From Desulfococcaceae bacterium (GTDB lineage Bacteria > Desulfobacterota > Desulfobacteria > Desulfobacterales > Desulfosalsimonadaceae): a DNA stretch of 44,333 nucleotides. A program made the translations under genes and the position numbers. The stretch's first letter is position 1; the number at the start of each line of letters is the position of its first letter. The stretch is from NCBI GenBank assembly GCA_030145385.1, contig JAQYVU010000032.1, positions 1 through 44,333 on the forward strand, in the 5' to 3' direction. Positions 23,430 through 36,676 of the stretch are shown piece after piece. Under the pieces are notes generated by a model, which was not told where the DNA came from, did no database searches, and saw nothing but the letters and a program-made list of their open reading frames with translations.

Positions 23430-23504
23430 TTTTACTGTGAATTTTCAGGTATTGAAAAAGGGTTTACCGAAGAGTTGAAAAAAAAAGTGGTAATTAAAAA
23501 AAAA

Positions 23505-23557
23505 GCCGGTTAAAGGTATAGGAATAAAAAAAAATGATACCTTATAAATTAACCGGC
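23505..23557 (+). promoter_or_regulatory. Stem-loop covering the rsmA translation start region
   Basis: GCCGGTTAA (23505-23513) pairs with TTAACCGGC (23549-23557), and the adjoining AGGTAT (23514-23519) pairs with ATACCT (23537-23542), leaving an A-rich loop. The hairpin ends 7 bases before the rsmA ATG, and no ordinary Shine-Dalgarno lies between. It may control rsmA translation. A terminator role is unlikely because no T-run follows. Confidence 0.5.
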
Positions 23558-23564
23558 ATAAATC

Positions 23565-24413
23565 ATGACTTCACCCAGAACCCTTCTTGCATCAAAATCA
23601 CTGCACCCGAAAAAACAGTTCGGCCAGAATTTTCTGGTGGATCCGTCCACCGCGAAGATGATTGTTGACCGCTCAAAATTATCATCCGAAGACATCGTTC
23701 TTGAAATCGGATCAGGCCTCGGTGCGTTGACCCTTCCGGCTGCCCGGCAGGCAAAATGGGTTTATGCCGTGGAAAAAGATCATCAGGTTGTCGAGGTTCT
23801 GCAAACGGAACTGGCAGCCAATGATATCCACAATGTCACATTGATTAATAAGGACATTTTAACCGTTGATATCAATGAAATCAGTGCAAAGGAAAACCGG
23901 AAATTAATCGTTTTGGGAAACCTGCCGTATAATATTTCTTCCCAGATCCTGGTGGCTTTGCTCAATGCGAAACAGTCCATTGACCGGGCATCTTTGATGT
24001 TTCAGAAGGAGGTGGCCCGTCGCCTGGCTGCGGGGCCGGGGTCCAAGGATTACGGCAGGCTGTCCGTGATGCTGCAATACAGTGCGGATGTGAAAAAGCT
24101 GGCCAATGTCGGGGCGCATCTTTTCTTGCCCAAACCCAAAGTGGCGTCCGAAGTAATTGAGATCCGGTTTAAAAAGAAGATTGAAAAACCGGTGGCAGAT
24201 GAAGTGCTGTTGTCGGCTGTTGTGAAGGCGGCTTTTTCCACAAGAAGAAAAACCTTGAAAAATGCGCTGGCAAACATCCGTATAAAGATTGATGCAGAAT
24301 CCATTAAAAAGATTCTGGCGCAGGCGGAAATTGACCCCGGCCGCCGGGCGGAGTCTTTGTCCGTTGCGGAGTTTGTGGACCTGGCCAATGCATTTTTGGA
24401 GTTTCAGGGATAG
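23565..24413 (+). CDS. rsmA: 16S rRNA (adenine1518-N6/adenine1519-N6)-dimethyltransferase
   Basis: This 282-residue enzyme dimethylates two adjacent adenines in helix 45 of 16S rRNA using SAM. The N-terminal KKQFGQNFLVDPSTA, the SAM site VLEIGSGLGALTLPA and the catalytic NLPYNISSQILVALL are all present. The C-terminal domain (AFSTRRKTLKNAL, DPGRRAESLSVAEF) is complete. The length is normal for KsgA/RsmA. It lies between two paralogous lipoprotein genes. A stem-loop instead of a clear ribosome site precedes the ATG. A bidirectional terminator follows. Confidence 0.97.
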   Translation: MTSPRTLLASKSLHPKKQFGQNFLVDPSTAKMIVDRSKLSSEDIVLEIGSGLGALTLPAARQAKWVYAVEKDHQVVEVLQTELAANDIHNVTLINKDILTVDINEISAKENRKLIVLGNLPYNISSQILVALLNAKQSIDRASLMFQKEVARRLAAGPGSKDYGRLSVMLQYSADVKKLANVGAHLFLPKPKVASEVIEIRFKKKIEKPVADEVLLSAVVKAAFSTRRKTLKNALANIRIKIDAESIKKILAQAEIDPGRRAESLSVAEFVDLANAFLEFQG

Positions 24414-24435
24414 CCTGGCGTCTGGAAAAAGAAAA

Positions 24436-24478
24436 CGCCGTTATTCTATGGTATAGAGAAATAACGGCGCTTTCTTTT
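24436..24478. terminator. Bidirectional Rho-independent terminator
   Basis: CGCCGTTATT (24436-24445) and AATAACGGCG (24460-24469) form a perfect 10-bp stem, extended by CTAT/ATAG. TTTCTTTTT follows on the plus strand, and the mirrored A-rich run precedes it. It can stop both rsmA transcription and the convergent lipoprotein gene. Confidence 0.85.
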
Positions 24479-24500
24479 TATAATCAGTTTACTTTGCAGG

Positions 24501-24959
24501 CTATTCTTCCGTCTTGTTTTCCGTCTCAATTTCAAGGCTTTCTTCGGGAACCGGTGTGGGATTGAACCGGTGTTCAAAACGGTAACCCAGATCCGGTTTA
24601 TTATAATCAAACGCCACAACCCGGCCGTTGCGAATCCAGACCACATGAAAGTCTTTTACAATTTTGTTATTTCTGTTTTTTGCTTCAAAAGTAATAAAGA
24701 TTTCCCAGACTTCATTGCCCTTGGCAAGGGATATGGATTCCTGTTTGTGTTCAATCACTATTTTTTCAGGCGGTTTAATAATGGTCAGGTTTTGTATGCT
24801 TTCCGGTTTTTCTAAATTCTTATCCAGAAATCCGTTGATGATTTCCAGGTGATTTTCAGGGTAAGTTCCGCTGTCCTTGTCAAAGGCCTGTTTGTAAGGC
24901 TCCATCATGCAGCCTGCAAACGCGCAGATTAAAAAAATAAAAATCAGTAATCGTTTCAT
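24501..24959 (-). CDS. Putative lipoprotein, paralogue of the 22971-23429 protein
   Basis: This 152-residue protein has a signal peptide and lipobox AFAGC (Cys at residue 17). The middle (IIKPPEKIVIEHKQESI, KGNEVWEIFITFEAK, DFHVVWIRNGRVVAFDYN) aligns closely with the lipoprotein upstream of rsmA. The signal peptide and C-terminal tail are unrelated; the tail is acidic (EESLEIETENKTEE). AAGGAG precedes the ATG. It is oriented against rsmA, and the shared terminator lies between them. I do not recognise the family. Confidence 0.8.
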   Translation of the reverse strand: MKRLLIFIFLICAFAGCMMEPYKQAFDKDSGTYPENHLEIINGFLDKNLEKPESIQNLTIIKPPEKIVIEHKQESISLAKGNEVWEIFITFEAKNRNNKIVKDFHVVWIRNGRVVAFDYNKPDLGYRFEHRFNPTPVPEESLEIETENKTEE

Positions 24960-25094
24960 GATGGTCTCCTTGGCGGATTATTAGTTGTGATTGTAATTAC
25001 TATTTGATATGTAAGTAACCAACTATGTACCAAACATTGTGATTTTATGTCAATCAGTTAAATCCGACTAATTAATGGTGGAAAGGATATGATA

Positions 25095-25682
25095 ATGAAT
25101 GCAAGAATCGCCCGGATTTGTTTAATCGTCTTAATGGCTGTCAGCGTATCCGGATGTTCTACTGTTTTGACACGCATGGGGCCGCTGGTTTACAAACTGG
25201 AAGATGGGGAAAAATCCGTGGGAGAATTTGCCAAATACAAATTTTCCGGCGGGATCCGGGCCAATGTTATTTATCTTGAAAAAGCACCGTTATGCGCGGA
25301 AATTTCCGAAAAAATTCAGGTTGCCCAGAAACAGCGCCGGGGCCGGGTTTTTTCCATGGTTGAGATGGTGATTTTTGGTCTGGGAATGATCGATGCGGCC
25401 AAGGCTTACGCGGTTGTCGAAGAATCCCGAATTGTTACGCCTCTGGCAAAATATGAAACCGGAAAATTCGTTGCCTGCGGAGAAAAAGAGCCGGCAGCCA
25501 ACGAAATGCTGGTGATTGAAGACAAGCAGAGAACCTTTCACAAGCAGGCGCAAACAGATGCAAACGGCAATCTGGATTTGTCCCAGGTATTGGCTGATGA
25601 AAACCGGGTGCTGAATTTGTCCATTCGCCTGGCATCCGACCAGACGAAAGCGGTTTCATTTATTTATGAGCCCGGCAAATAA
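25095..25682 (+). CDS. Putative lipoprotein of unknown function
   Basis: This 195-residue protein has a signal peptide and lipobox SVSGC (Cys at about residue 21 from this start). I do not recognise the family. A helical segment around residues 90-115 (RRGRVFSMVEMVIFGLGMID) is followed by a region with two cysteines and regular beta-like alternation. I prefer the ATG at 25095, since AAAGGA lies about 8 bases upstream; the ATG at 25089 is too close to it. A terminator follows 50 bases after the stop. Confidence 0.75.
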   Translation: MNARIARICLIVLMAVSVSGCSTVLTRMGPLVYKLEDGEKSVGEFAKYKFSGGIRANVIYLEKAPLCAEISEKIQVAQKQRRGRVFSMVEMVIFGLGMIDAAKAYAVVEESRIVTPLAKYETGKFVACGEKEPAANEMLVIEDKQRTFHKQAQTDANGNLDLSQVLADENRVLNLSIRLASDQTKAVSFIYEPGK

Positions 25683-25731
25683 GTCCTGTGCCCTTCAGCG
25701 GTTTGAAGTCTTGATCTTTCCGTTTTTTTAT

Positions 25732-25770
25732 ACCCTTAAATGAGTGTCCCTTGTTTAAGGGTTTCTTTTA
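25732..25770 (+). terminator. Rho-independent terminator after the lipoprotein gene
   Basis: ACCCTTAAA (25732-25740) pairs perfectly with TTTAAGGGT (25754-25762) and is followed by TTCTTTTA. It is preceded by a T-rich stretch that may give some activity in the other direction. Confidence 0.8.
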
Positions 25771-25851
25771 TATTTATTGATTCCGTATAGTTTTACCTTT
25801 AGAAGGTGTTGTTTTAAAATAATTTCTTGACATGCGGTCGTTTTTTGGAGC

Positions 25852-25877
25852 AACATGAGTGAGCGTTCACTCATGTT
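25852..25877. promoter_or_regulatory. TetR-type operator before the FGGY kinase / S1P lyase operon
   Basis: A near-perfect 26-base palindrome has the core TGAGTGAGCGTTCACTCA, with 24 of 26 bases symmetrical. The TGAxTGAxCGTTCAxTCA shape is typical of TetR-family repressor sites. A TTGACA at 25827-25832 lies upstream, so the palindrome covers the expected -10 region and start of transcription. No regulator gene is adjacent. Confidence 0.7.
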
Positions 25878-25912
25878 ATTTTTTACTGAGAATATAAAAG
25901 ATTAAAGTGATT

Positions 25913-27496
25913 ATGCCGAAAAATAAAGACAAGTATATCCTTGCCATTGATCTGGGAACGTCAGGCCCCAAATCCGCCCTTGTATCCACCCGGGGCAAAG
26001 TGATTGATTCTGCATTTGTTGAAAACTCCATTCATCTGCTGCCGGATGGCGGCGCGGAACAGGACCCGGAGCAGTGGTGGAAATCCATTCTTGAGACATT
26101 TAGGATTATATTGAATAAAAAACTGGTTCCGGCAGAAGATATTATAGCCGTCAGCTGTTCCACCCAGTGGTCAGGTACGGTGGCAGTGGATAAAAACGGG
26201 GATCATTTGACCAATGCCCTGATATGGCTGGATTCAAGAGGCAGCGAATATGTGAAGGAAATATCAGACGGCCTGATTAAGCTTGAAGGGTACGGGATCT
26301 CAAAGATTGCCCGCTGGCTTCGATTGACCGGAGGAGCTCCCAGTCATTCCGGAAAAGATTCCATTGCCCATATTCTGTATCTTAAAAATCAGCGTCCGGA
26401 TATTTATCACAAAACATACAAGTTTCTTGAACCCAAAGATTACATCAACCTGCGGCTGACCGGAAAATTTGCCGCATCCTATGATTCGATAACCCTTCAC
26501 TGGGTAACGGACAACCGGGACATCAACAATATCACCTATGATGACGGCCTTATCCGCATGTCAACCATTGATAAGGGTAAACTGCCGGAACTGAAACAGG
26601 CAGTGGATATTCTGGGCCCGTTAAAGCAGGAAGTGGCCGCGGAATTGGGCCTGCGCCCGGATGTAGAGGTTATCATGGGAACCCCGGATGTCCAGGCTGC
26701 CGCAGTCGGCTCCGGCGGGGTTGCCGATTATGACGCCCATTATTATATTGGTACGTCATCCTGGCTGACCTGCCATGTGCCGTTTAAAAAAACAGATATT
26801 TTTCGGGGTATTGCGTCTCTGCCCTCAGCGATTCCCGGCCGCTACTTTGTGGCCAATGAACAGGAGACCGCCGGCGCCTGTCTGACGTTTTTAAGGGACA
26901 ATATATTTTTCCACAAGGATGCGCTTGCAGTTGGAAAATGCCCGTCAAATGTATATCAGATATTTGATCAAATGGCTGAAAAAATCCCGGCAGGCAGCGG
27001 CGGAATAATTTTTACGCCCTGGCTTTATGGTGAACGGACCCCATTAGACGATAAATATGTTCGCGGCGGCTTTTTCAACCAGAGTCTGGAAACAACCCGG
27101 GAACACATGGTCCGTGCTGTTTTGGAAGGCGTGGCATACAATGGCCGATGGCTGCTGGAATCGGTGGAAAAATTTGTAAAAAGACGATTAGATACCGTTC
27201 GGATGATCGGCGGGGGGGCCGCATCTGATGTCTGGTGCCAGATCCATGCGGATGTCTTTAATCGGGAAATACTTCAGATCAAACAGCCCATTTTGGCCAA
27301 TGTCCGGGGAGCAGCATTTCTGGCATCCGTGGGGTTGGGGTATATGAGTTTTGATGAACTCGCGGATGTTGTTGAAGTCGGTAAGGTTTATTCCCCGAAT
27401 CCGGATCACACCGGCATCTATGATCGGATGTTTACGGAATTTAAAAATATTTATAAACGCAACCGACGGGCGTATGCCCGGCTGAATAAAGTATAA
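25913..27496 (+). CDS. FGGY-family carbohydrate kinase (xylulokinase-like)
   Basis: This 527-residue cytoplasmic kinase has the two actin-like domains of the FGGY family. [17 protein letters not shown] begins domain I, with the phosphate-1 loop. [13 protein letters not shown] follows. [13 protein letters not shown] and [12 protein letters not shown] give the substrate and phosphate-2 regions, and [18 protein letters not shown] the adenosine site. It phosphorylates a sugar, polyol or sugar-like compound; the exact substrate is unknown. The S1P lyase-like gene follows after 14 bases, so the two probably form one operon behind the TetR-type operator. GTG at 25907 is an alternative start; neither start has a strong ribosome site. 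Confidence 0.9.
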   Translation: MPKNKDKYILAIDLGTSGPKSALVSTRGKVIDSAFVENSIHLLPDGGAEQDPEQWWKSILETFRIILNKKLVPAEDIIAVSCSTQWSGTVAVDKNGDHLTNALIWLDSRGSEYVKEISDGLIKLEGYGISKIARWLRLTGGAPSHSGKDSIAHILYLKNQRPDIYHKTYKFLEPKDYINLRLTGKFAASYDSITLHWVTDNRDINNITYDDGLIRMSTIDKGKLPELKQAVDILGPLKQEVAAELGLRPDVEVIMGTPDVQAAAVGSGGVADYDAHYYIGTSSWLTCHVPFKKTDIFRGIASLPSAIPGRYFVANEQETAGACLTFLRDNIFFHKDALAVGKCPSNVYQIFDQMAEKIPAGSGGIIFTPWLYGERTPLDDKYVRGGFFNQSLETTREHMVRAVLEGVAYNGRWLLESVEKFVKRRLDTVRMIGGGAASDVWCQIHADVFNREILQIKQPILANVRGAAFLASVGLGYMSFDELADVVEVGKVYSPNPDHTGIYDRMFTEFKNIYKRNRRAYARLNKV

Positions 27497-27510
27497 ATCA
27501 GGAGAAATCG

Positions 27511-29022
27511 ATGGATATTCAAGTGATTATGGATAAATATTTATCCCGTCTTCCCCAGGGAATCGCTACCCGGGTATTTAACACCATCAAGGATATTCCA
27601 TTTGTCAAAAAAACGATTCAAAAAGAATTAAATACCATGATGGCGGAGCTGGAAGGGTCGCTGAAACCATACAAGAATAAAGTGCAAAGCTTTGCAAAGC
27701 TGCCGGAAAGCGGTCTGGAGAAAAATGATGTCATCGCATTAATGCAAGGCATTCATGAGAAGGAAATCTCCCAGTGGGAGGACGGATATGTATCCGGTGC
27801 CGTGTATCACGGGGATGAGGACCATATTGAGTTCTTGAATAAAATCTACGCGTTCAATTCCCAGAGCAACCCGCTGCATTCGGATATCTGGCCGAGCGCC
27901 ACCAAGTTTGAGTCCGAGATTGTTTCCATGACCGCAATCATGCTTGGTGCGGATAAAACAGATGATGAAATCTGCGGTGTGGTTTCATCCGGCGGCACGG
28001 AAAGCATTCTGCTGGCCATGAAAACCTACCGGGACCGGGCCAGAAAAGAAAAAAACATCACCCGGCCGGAAATGATTGTTCCGGTGACCGCCCATGCGGC
28101 ATTTGACAAGGCTGCCCAGTATTTTAGCATTAAAATTATTCATATACCGGTGGGCCCGGATTTTCGGGCGGATGTGAAAGCCACGAAAAAGGCCATTACG
28201 AAAAACACCATTGTCATTGTCGGCTCTTCCCCGTGTTTTCCCCATGGGATGATCGATCCCATTGCAGAATTATCCGAACTGGCCCGCAAAAAAGGTATCG
28301 GGTTCCATACGGACGCCTGCCTGGGCGGATTTGTGGTGCCGTGGGCGGAAAAGCTGGGATATGACATTCCCTTGGTTGATTTCCGGCTGCCCGGGGTGAC
28401 CTCTATTTCTGCAGATACCCATAAGTACGGCTATGCGGCCAAAGGTACATCGGTTATTTTATATCGCAGCCCCGAATTAAGGCGCTACCAGTATTTTACC
28501 ATAACCGACTGGCCGGGCGGTTTGTATTTTTCCCCCACATTTGCCGGCAGCCGTGCGGGAGCCCTGAGTGCTGCCTGCTGGGCAGCCATGGTATCCATCG
28601 GCGAAAAAGGGTACCTGGATGCCACCCGAAAAATCATTGACACCGCATCCATTATAAAAGAAGGTATCAATAAGATCCCGGAACTTAAAGTCCTTGGGGA
28701 TCCTTTGTGGGTGATCGCATTTGCGTCTGATGATTTAAATATTTATCAGGTGATGGATCAGATGGGCCAAAAGGGCTGGAGTTTAAACGGCCTGCACAAA
28801 CCGGCATGCGTTCATATCTGCGTGACCCTCAGGCATGCCCGTTCCGGTGTGTCTGGACGGTTTCTCGATGATTTAAAGGAATCTGTTGAATTTGTAAAAG
28901 CCAATCCGGATGAAAAAGGTGAAATGGCACCGGTTTACGGCATGGCGGCCACTATTCCGTTTCGCGGTCTTGTGGAGGATATGATGGAGAAATATATTGA
29001 TCTTTTATATAAAGTTGAATAG
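27511..29022 (+). CDS. Sphingosine-1-phosphate lyase-like PLP-dependent enzyme
   Basis: The protein has 503 residues and is very close to eukaryotic sphingosine-1-phosphate lyase. The PLP lysine Lys305 lies in [15 protein letters not shown], almost identical to SGPL1. Other shared segments are [56 protein letters not shown] and [11 protein letters not shown]. The enzyme cleaves a phosphorylated amino alcohol to an aldehyde and phosphoethanolamine; here the true substrate is inferred. It lacks the N-terminal membrane anchor of the eukaryotic enzymes. AGGAGA precedes the ATG. Its operon partner is the FGGY kinase, which may supply the phosphate ester. Glutamate decarboxylase-like activity is an alternative, since the wider family includes it. 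Confidence 0.9.
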   Translation: MDIQVIMDKYLSRLPQGIATRVFNTIKDIPFVKKTIQKELNTMMAELEGSLKPYKNKVQSFAKLPESGLEKNDVIALMQGIHEKEISQWEDGYVSGAVYHGDEDHIEFLNKIYAFNSQSNPLHSDIWPSATKFESEIVSMTAIMLGADKTDDEICGVVSSGGTESILLAMKTYRDRARKEKNITRPEMIVPVTAHAAFDKAAQYFSIKIIHIPVGPDFRADVKATKKAITKNTIVIVGSSPCFPHGMIDPIAELSELARKKGIGFHTDACLGGFVVPWAEKLGYDIPLVDFRLPGVTSISADTHKYGYAAKGTSVILYRSPELRRYQYFTITDWPGGLYFSPTFAGSRAGALSAACWAAMVSIGEKGYLDATRKIIDTASIIKEGINKIPELKVLGDPLWVIAFASDDLNIYQVMDQMGQKGWSLNGLHKPACVHICVTLRHARSGVSGRFLDDLKESVEFVKANPDEKGEMAPVYGMAATIPFRGLVEDMMEKYIDLLYKVE

Positions 29023-33035
<4,013 letters not shown>

Positions 33036-33075
33036 CGACTTGATGCTTAAGGGGTCGTGATCGTTTAATTGAGAC

Positions 33076-33112
33076 AGGAGGCCGTTTGATAAGCAAGCGG
33101 CCTCCTTTTTAT
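33076..33112 (+). terminator. Rho-independent terminator after the pyruvate oxidoreductase
   Basis: AGGAGGCCG (33076-33084) pairs with CGGCCTCCT (33098-33106), with TTTTTATTT following. The 9-bp GC-rich stem and T-run make this a strong terminator. Confidence 0.92.
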
Positions 33113-33144
33113 TTACTCTATTTTTCTATATTCATTGGTGTTTT

Positions 33145-33795
33145 ATGGATTTTTCAAACAATCAGAACTTTTCAGAATGTCAGCGTTGCGGTACCTGCTG
33201 TAAAAAAGGCGGGCCGGCACTGCATTATGAAGATCAAGAGATTCTCGATGCCGGCAGTATACCGCTGGCCTCTTTGTATACTATCAGAAAAGGGGAACTT
33301 GCCCGGAATAATGTCACTGGCGGGCTGATCAGCCTGCCGGTTGAAATTATCAAAATTAAAAGCCGTCCGGATGACAGTGCCTGCATGTATTATAATGACG
33401 CGGACGCATCATGTGAGATATATGAAAACCGGCCGTTTGAATGCCGGAACATGGAATGCTGGAATTCTGATAAAATAGCCGCGTTGTATGATCAAAACCG
33501 GCTTATACGGTCACTGGTACTGGAAAAAGCGGACTGGTTAAAAGACCTTGTGAGCACTCATGAATCTGAATGCGATCTTGATCAAATTCAGACGCTGGTT
33601 AATAAACGGGAGGCAGGGGATGCCGAAGCCGCATCCGTTCTTACGGAAATGATTAATTATGATTTCCATTTGCGAAGCATTGTGACGGAAAAAGGAAAAA
33701 TTGCACCCGAGATGCTGGATTTTTTGTTCGGCCGTCCGCTCAATGAAATAATTACCCGTCAGTTTAAGATAAAAATCGAAAAATCCAAATCATAA
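33145..33795 (+). CDS. YkgJ-family cysteine cluster protein
   Basis: This 216-residue cytoplasmic protein has the eight-cysteine pattern of the YkgJ (zinc/iron-chelating) family: CQRCGTCCKKGGPALHYED at about residues 12-30, then CMYYND, CEIYENRPFECRNMEC at about residues 80-110. The C-terminal half is helical and has one further cysteine. It probably binds Zn or an Fe-S cluster; the biological role is unknown. No good ribosome site precedes the ATG. It ends only 6 bases before the convergent RND gene. Confidence 0.85.
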   Translation: MDFSNNQNFSECQRCGTCCKKGGPALHYEDQEILDAGSIPLASLYTIRKGELARNNVTGGLISLPVEIIKIKSRPDDSACMYYNDADASCEIYENRPFECRNMECWNSDKIAALYDQNRLIRSLVLEKADWLKDLVSTHESECDLDQIQTLVNKREAGDAEAASVLTEMINYDFHLRSIVTEKGKIAPEMLDFLFGRPLNEIITRQFKIKIEKSKS

Positions 33796-33801
33796 TGACC
33801 G

Positions 33802-36396
33802 CTAATCCAGTTCGATGCCGGTCAGTTTAATGGCTGACGGTATGAGCAGGATCGAACCAACGGTCGTGTTGACCATGGTCAGGGCAATTAGGATGCCGAA
33901 CAGGATGATCGGCTGAAAGCTGGACGTTATCAGGACGAGGAACCCGCAGGTAAGGGCCAGGGATGTAAATACAATGGCTTTGCCGGCAACATACATGGTT
34001 TTTTCGATGGTGCCGGAAATACTGGTGCCTTTGTTTTTGTAATGTCGATAGGTATTCAGAAAATGGATGGTATCGTCCACGCCGATCCCGATGGTGATGG
34101 AAGCGATAATAGAGGTGACCATATCCAGATGAATCCCAAACCATCCCATAATTCCGAAATTGATGATAATCGTGACCCCCATATCGATCAGCGCCAGGGG
34201 CCCGGCGGTGAATTTTCTAAACAGTATAGTGATGACAATGGCGACAATAAACAGTGATAGAAGCAGGCCTGTCAGCTGCCCGGTTACCACATAATGGGCC
34301 AGCTGTACTTCGATAGCCGGGTAACCGGTAATGGTAAAGGAATAACCAGCGGGCAGGGTTGCTGTCAGGTGCTGTTCGATTTTATTCAGAATCCTTTTGA
34401 CTTGCACTGTGCCGATTCTTTCAACGGTTTTATGGCTTAACCGGGCAAGTATATTGCTTTGCTGAAAATCGGTATCCACAAAAGGCTCAAACTCATCAAT
34501 GCGGCCGTCTGAATCATCATCGTCCCCGGAATAGATTTCAAGGTAATCAACGATGTCCATCCGGGTTTCCGGAATTCTAAAATAGTCCGGATCATCGTTG
34601 TTCATGGCCATGTGCATCCGTTTAATAAAATCATTAAATGCATCGGTCCGGCCGATATTCAGGTCCGCGTTTTCATCGGCCACCAGCCATTGTCTGATTG
34701 ATTCGATGGTGTTTAAGAATTCAGGTGATTTAACGCCGTCAGGTTCATTGGAATCAATAATAACGCTGAATCCCCATCCTCCGCCGAATTTATCTCCGGC
34801 AATGGTCACATTTTGTCTGACCGGGTCATCTGCTTTAAAATAATGCAGGATATCCGTATCCACTTTTAATCTGAGGGCCCCGGCAATGGATATGGCAAGG
34901 ATGATTCCAACAACAACATAAATCTTTTTGGGATGCCGGATAGCGGTTTTGGCCGTGATAACCAGAAGCTTGTCTACGAACGTGAGTTTGGGGGATTTGT
35001 TTTTTCCTATCAGGGATTTGGGAAACTTGTGGGGAAGCATTACCAGGGCGCAGGGAATGAGTGTGATGGAAATAAAAACTGTAAACAAGATGCCCACAGC
35101 GGAAAAGACCGCCCATTCCTGGATGGCAGACACCTGGCTGGTGACAAGGGTTATGAAAGCGGCAAATGTGGTGAATCCGGCTAAAAAAACAGTGACGGAT
35201 ATATGCGTCATTGCGGTTTTGATGCCGATGCGCCTGTTATCCGGCGAGATTAGTCCGAAATCTGTATAGTACTGGTTTAACACATGAATTGCATAGGAGC
35301 TGCCTACTGATATTAAAAGCGGCGGGAGGGTGATTCCTACGGAAGTGATTTTATAACCCAGATGTCCCATCAGGCCGATTGTCCATATTTCCGCCATTCC
35401 CAGTGTGGCAAGGGGCAAAAAAACGCCTCGCAGTGATTTGAAATTCAGATAGAAAATAATAGTAACAACAAGAAGAATAAGCGGAACATTTTTGAACAGA
35501 TCTTTTTGAATATAGTCATTAAAGTTTTTTGCCACATACGGTACGCCAGAAATGTATATTTCCAGTTCCGGGTAGGCATTGATGATATTCATGAGTGCGC
35601 AGACAATTTCTTCCCGGGGAAGGCAGCCGGCAAATTTTATCAGAATTGCAAAATCAGTAATGCCTCCGGTCAGTTTTTCTGTTGCATAGAGACGGTTTCT
35701 GTACGCCGGATTTTTTTTTAAGCGCTGTTTGAATGCTTCAATATCTGTTTTTGTTTGGGGAATAACCCGCTGCCCGTTCGGTTCGCATTCTATCAGATCA
35801 TAGGTTTCAAGGCTGTCGTCCTCACCGCTGATATCCTTGGCAGACAAGGGCGATAAAATGGTGTCAATGATATTACTTTTTTTTAGCTCAAGATCATGAA
35901 GAATAAGTTTCTCAATAGTTTTTATATCGTTTTCATTCAGACGGTTTTTGTTCTGAATTTCTGAAGGGATTTTTCTGTTCAGAAATCTTAAAAAGGGCGG
36001 ATCCGCATTGAATTGATCCTTGATCTTTTCATAGCTGACGGGCAGAAGACGGGTTGCTGTATGAAATTGTTTCAGACGGCGGTCTTCTTTAACTTCGTCA
36101 AAATCCTCATATTCCTCGATATCTATGAGCAGTTCATTTATTGAATTCAGCGCATCAGCAGACCATAAGTTGGTGTGTGCCACGGATATTTGTGCAAACC
36201 GGTCATTGTCTCCATACGTTTTTTTTATTTCGGAGTATTCGATGTATTCGGCATCATGTTTGGGCATAAAGGATTCAATGGAGCTGTCCAGCTGAATTTT
36301 TAAAATGCCCAGCGCAAGATAGGCGGTGATTACGATCAGGCCAAGGATCGGGATGAACGGGCGTTTTAAGATCAGGGTCAGATACCTATTCATCAT
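33802..36396 (-). CDS. HAE3/MMPL-type RND transporter A
   Basis: This 864-residue protein has two sterol-sensing-domain-like repeats of about six helices, each following a large periplasmic loop. RND motifs include FKSLRGVFLPLATLGMAEIW (first half) and IIASITIGIGVDDTIHFLNT (second half). The family (TC 2.A.6.7, with HpnN-like relatives) moves lipids or hydrophobic molecules from the membrane. In the second periplasmic domain it carries an EF-hand-like loop at residues 626-637 (DDDSDGRIDEFE). GGAG precedes the ATG at 36396. It is divergent from the two paralogues to its right and more distant in sequence from them. The two operator-like palindromes nearest its start suggest TetR control. Confidence 0.9.
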   Translation of the reverse strand: MMNRYLTLILKRPFIPILGLIVITAYLALGILKIQLDSSIESFMPKHDAEYIEYSEIKKTYGDNDRFAQISVAHTNLWSADALNSINELLIDIEEYEDFDEVKEDRRLKQFHTATRLLPVSYEKIKDQFNADPPFLRFLNRKIPSEIQNKNRLNENDIKTIEKLILHDLELKKSNIIDTILSPLSAKDISGEDDSLETYDLIECEPNGQRVIPQTKTDIEAFKQRLKKNPAYRNRLYATEKLTGGITDFAILIKFAGCLPREEIVCALMNIINAYPELEIYISGVPYVAKNFNDYIQKDLFKNVPLILLVVTIIFYLNFKSLRGVFLPLATLGMAEIWTIGLMGHLGYKITSVGITLPPLLISVGSSYAIHVLNQYYTDFGLISPDNRRIGIKTAMTHISVTVFLAGFTTFAAFITLVTSQVSAIQEWAVFSAVGILFTVFISITLIPCALVMLPHKFPKSLIGKNKSPKLTFVDKLLVITAKTAIRHPKKIYVVVGIILAISIAGALRLKVDTDILHYFKADDPVRQNVTIAGDKFGGGWGFSVIIDSNEPDGVKSPEFLNTIESIRQWLVADENADLNIGRTDAFNDFIKRMHMAMNNDDPDYFRIPETRMDIVDYLEIYSGDDDDSDGRIDEFEPFVDTDFQQSNILARLSHKTVERIGTVQVKRILNKIEQHLTATLPAGYSFTITGYPAIEVQLAHYVVTGQLTGLLLSLFIVAIVITILFRKFTAGPLALIDMGVTIIINFGIMGWFGIHLDMVTSIIASITIGIGVDDTIHFLNTYRHYKNKGTSISGTIEKTMYVAGKAIVFTSLALTCGFLVLITSSFQPIILFGILIALTMVNTTVGSILLIPSAIKLTGIELD

Positions 36397-36494
36397 AGTT
36401 GATTGCTCCTGCAGGATTTTTATTAATCATCTGTAATTAAATTGGGAATTAAATTTTTTTCTTGCATTTTGAGACTGGCCATGGTTTTATTCGC

Positions 36495-36514
36495 ATGACT
36501 GACGTATCAGTCAT
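36495..36514. promoter_or_regulatory. RND operator site 1
   Basis: ATGACTGACGTATCAGTCAT has perfect 8-base arms around a CGTA centre. It lies about 100 bases before the minus-strand RND gene. The same palindrome recurs at 36641, 36783 and 39769, and in reduced form at 36548. The pattern fits a TetR-family repressor binding all RND promoters here. Confidence 0.7.
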
Positions 36515-36547
36515 TTTGCTTTTTAATGTTGTTGAATTATATACAGG

Positions 36548-36563
36548 TTGACGTAAAAGTCAA
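36548..36563. promoter_or_regulatory. Possible degenerate RND operator site 2
   Basis: TTGACGTAAAAGTCAA aligns with CTGACGTATCAGTCA of site 1 and has 5-base arms. It is weaker than the other sites and could be chance, but its position between sites 1 and 3 supports a relation. Confidence 0.35.
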
Positions 36564-36640
36564 TTATTCAAAATAGAAAGAAATTTTTATGAAGCAGGGA
36601 ACGGTTAAAATAAGTGCGGAAAATGATGGCGTTTTTTTTG

Positions 36641-36676
36641 CTTGGCGTATGACTGATATGTCAGTCATACGCCAAG
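36641..36676. promoter_or_regulatory. RND operator site 3, extended 36-bp palindrome
   Basis: A palindrome of 36 bases has 17 of 18 positions paired; its centre is the same TATGACTGATATGTCAGTCA core as site 1, and the arms continue into CTTGGCG and CGCCAAG. GATGGC and GCCATC extend the symmetry further outside. It lies midway between the divergent RND genes. It is either a stronger operator or a cruciform or hairpin; no T-run on either side suggests a terminator. Confidence 0.65.
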
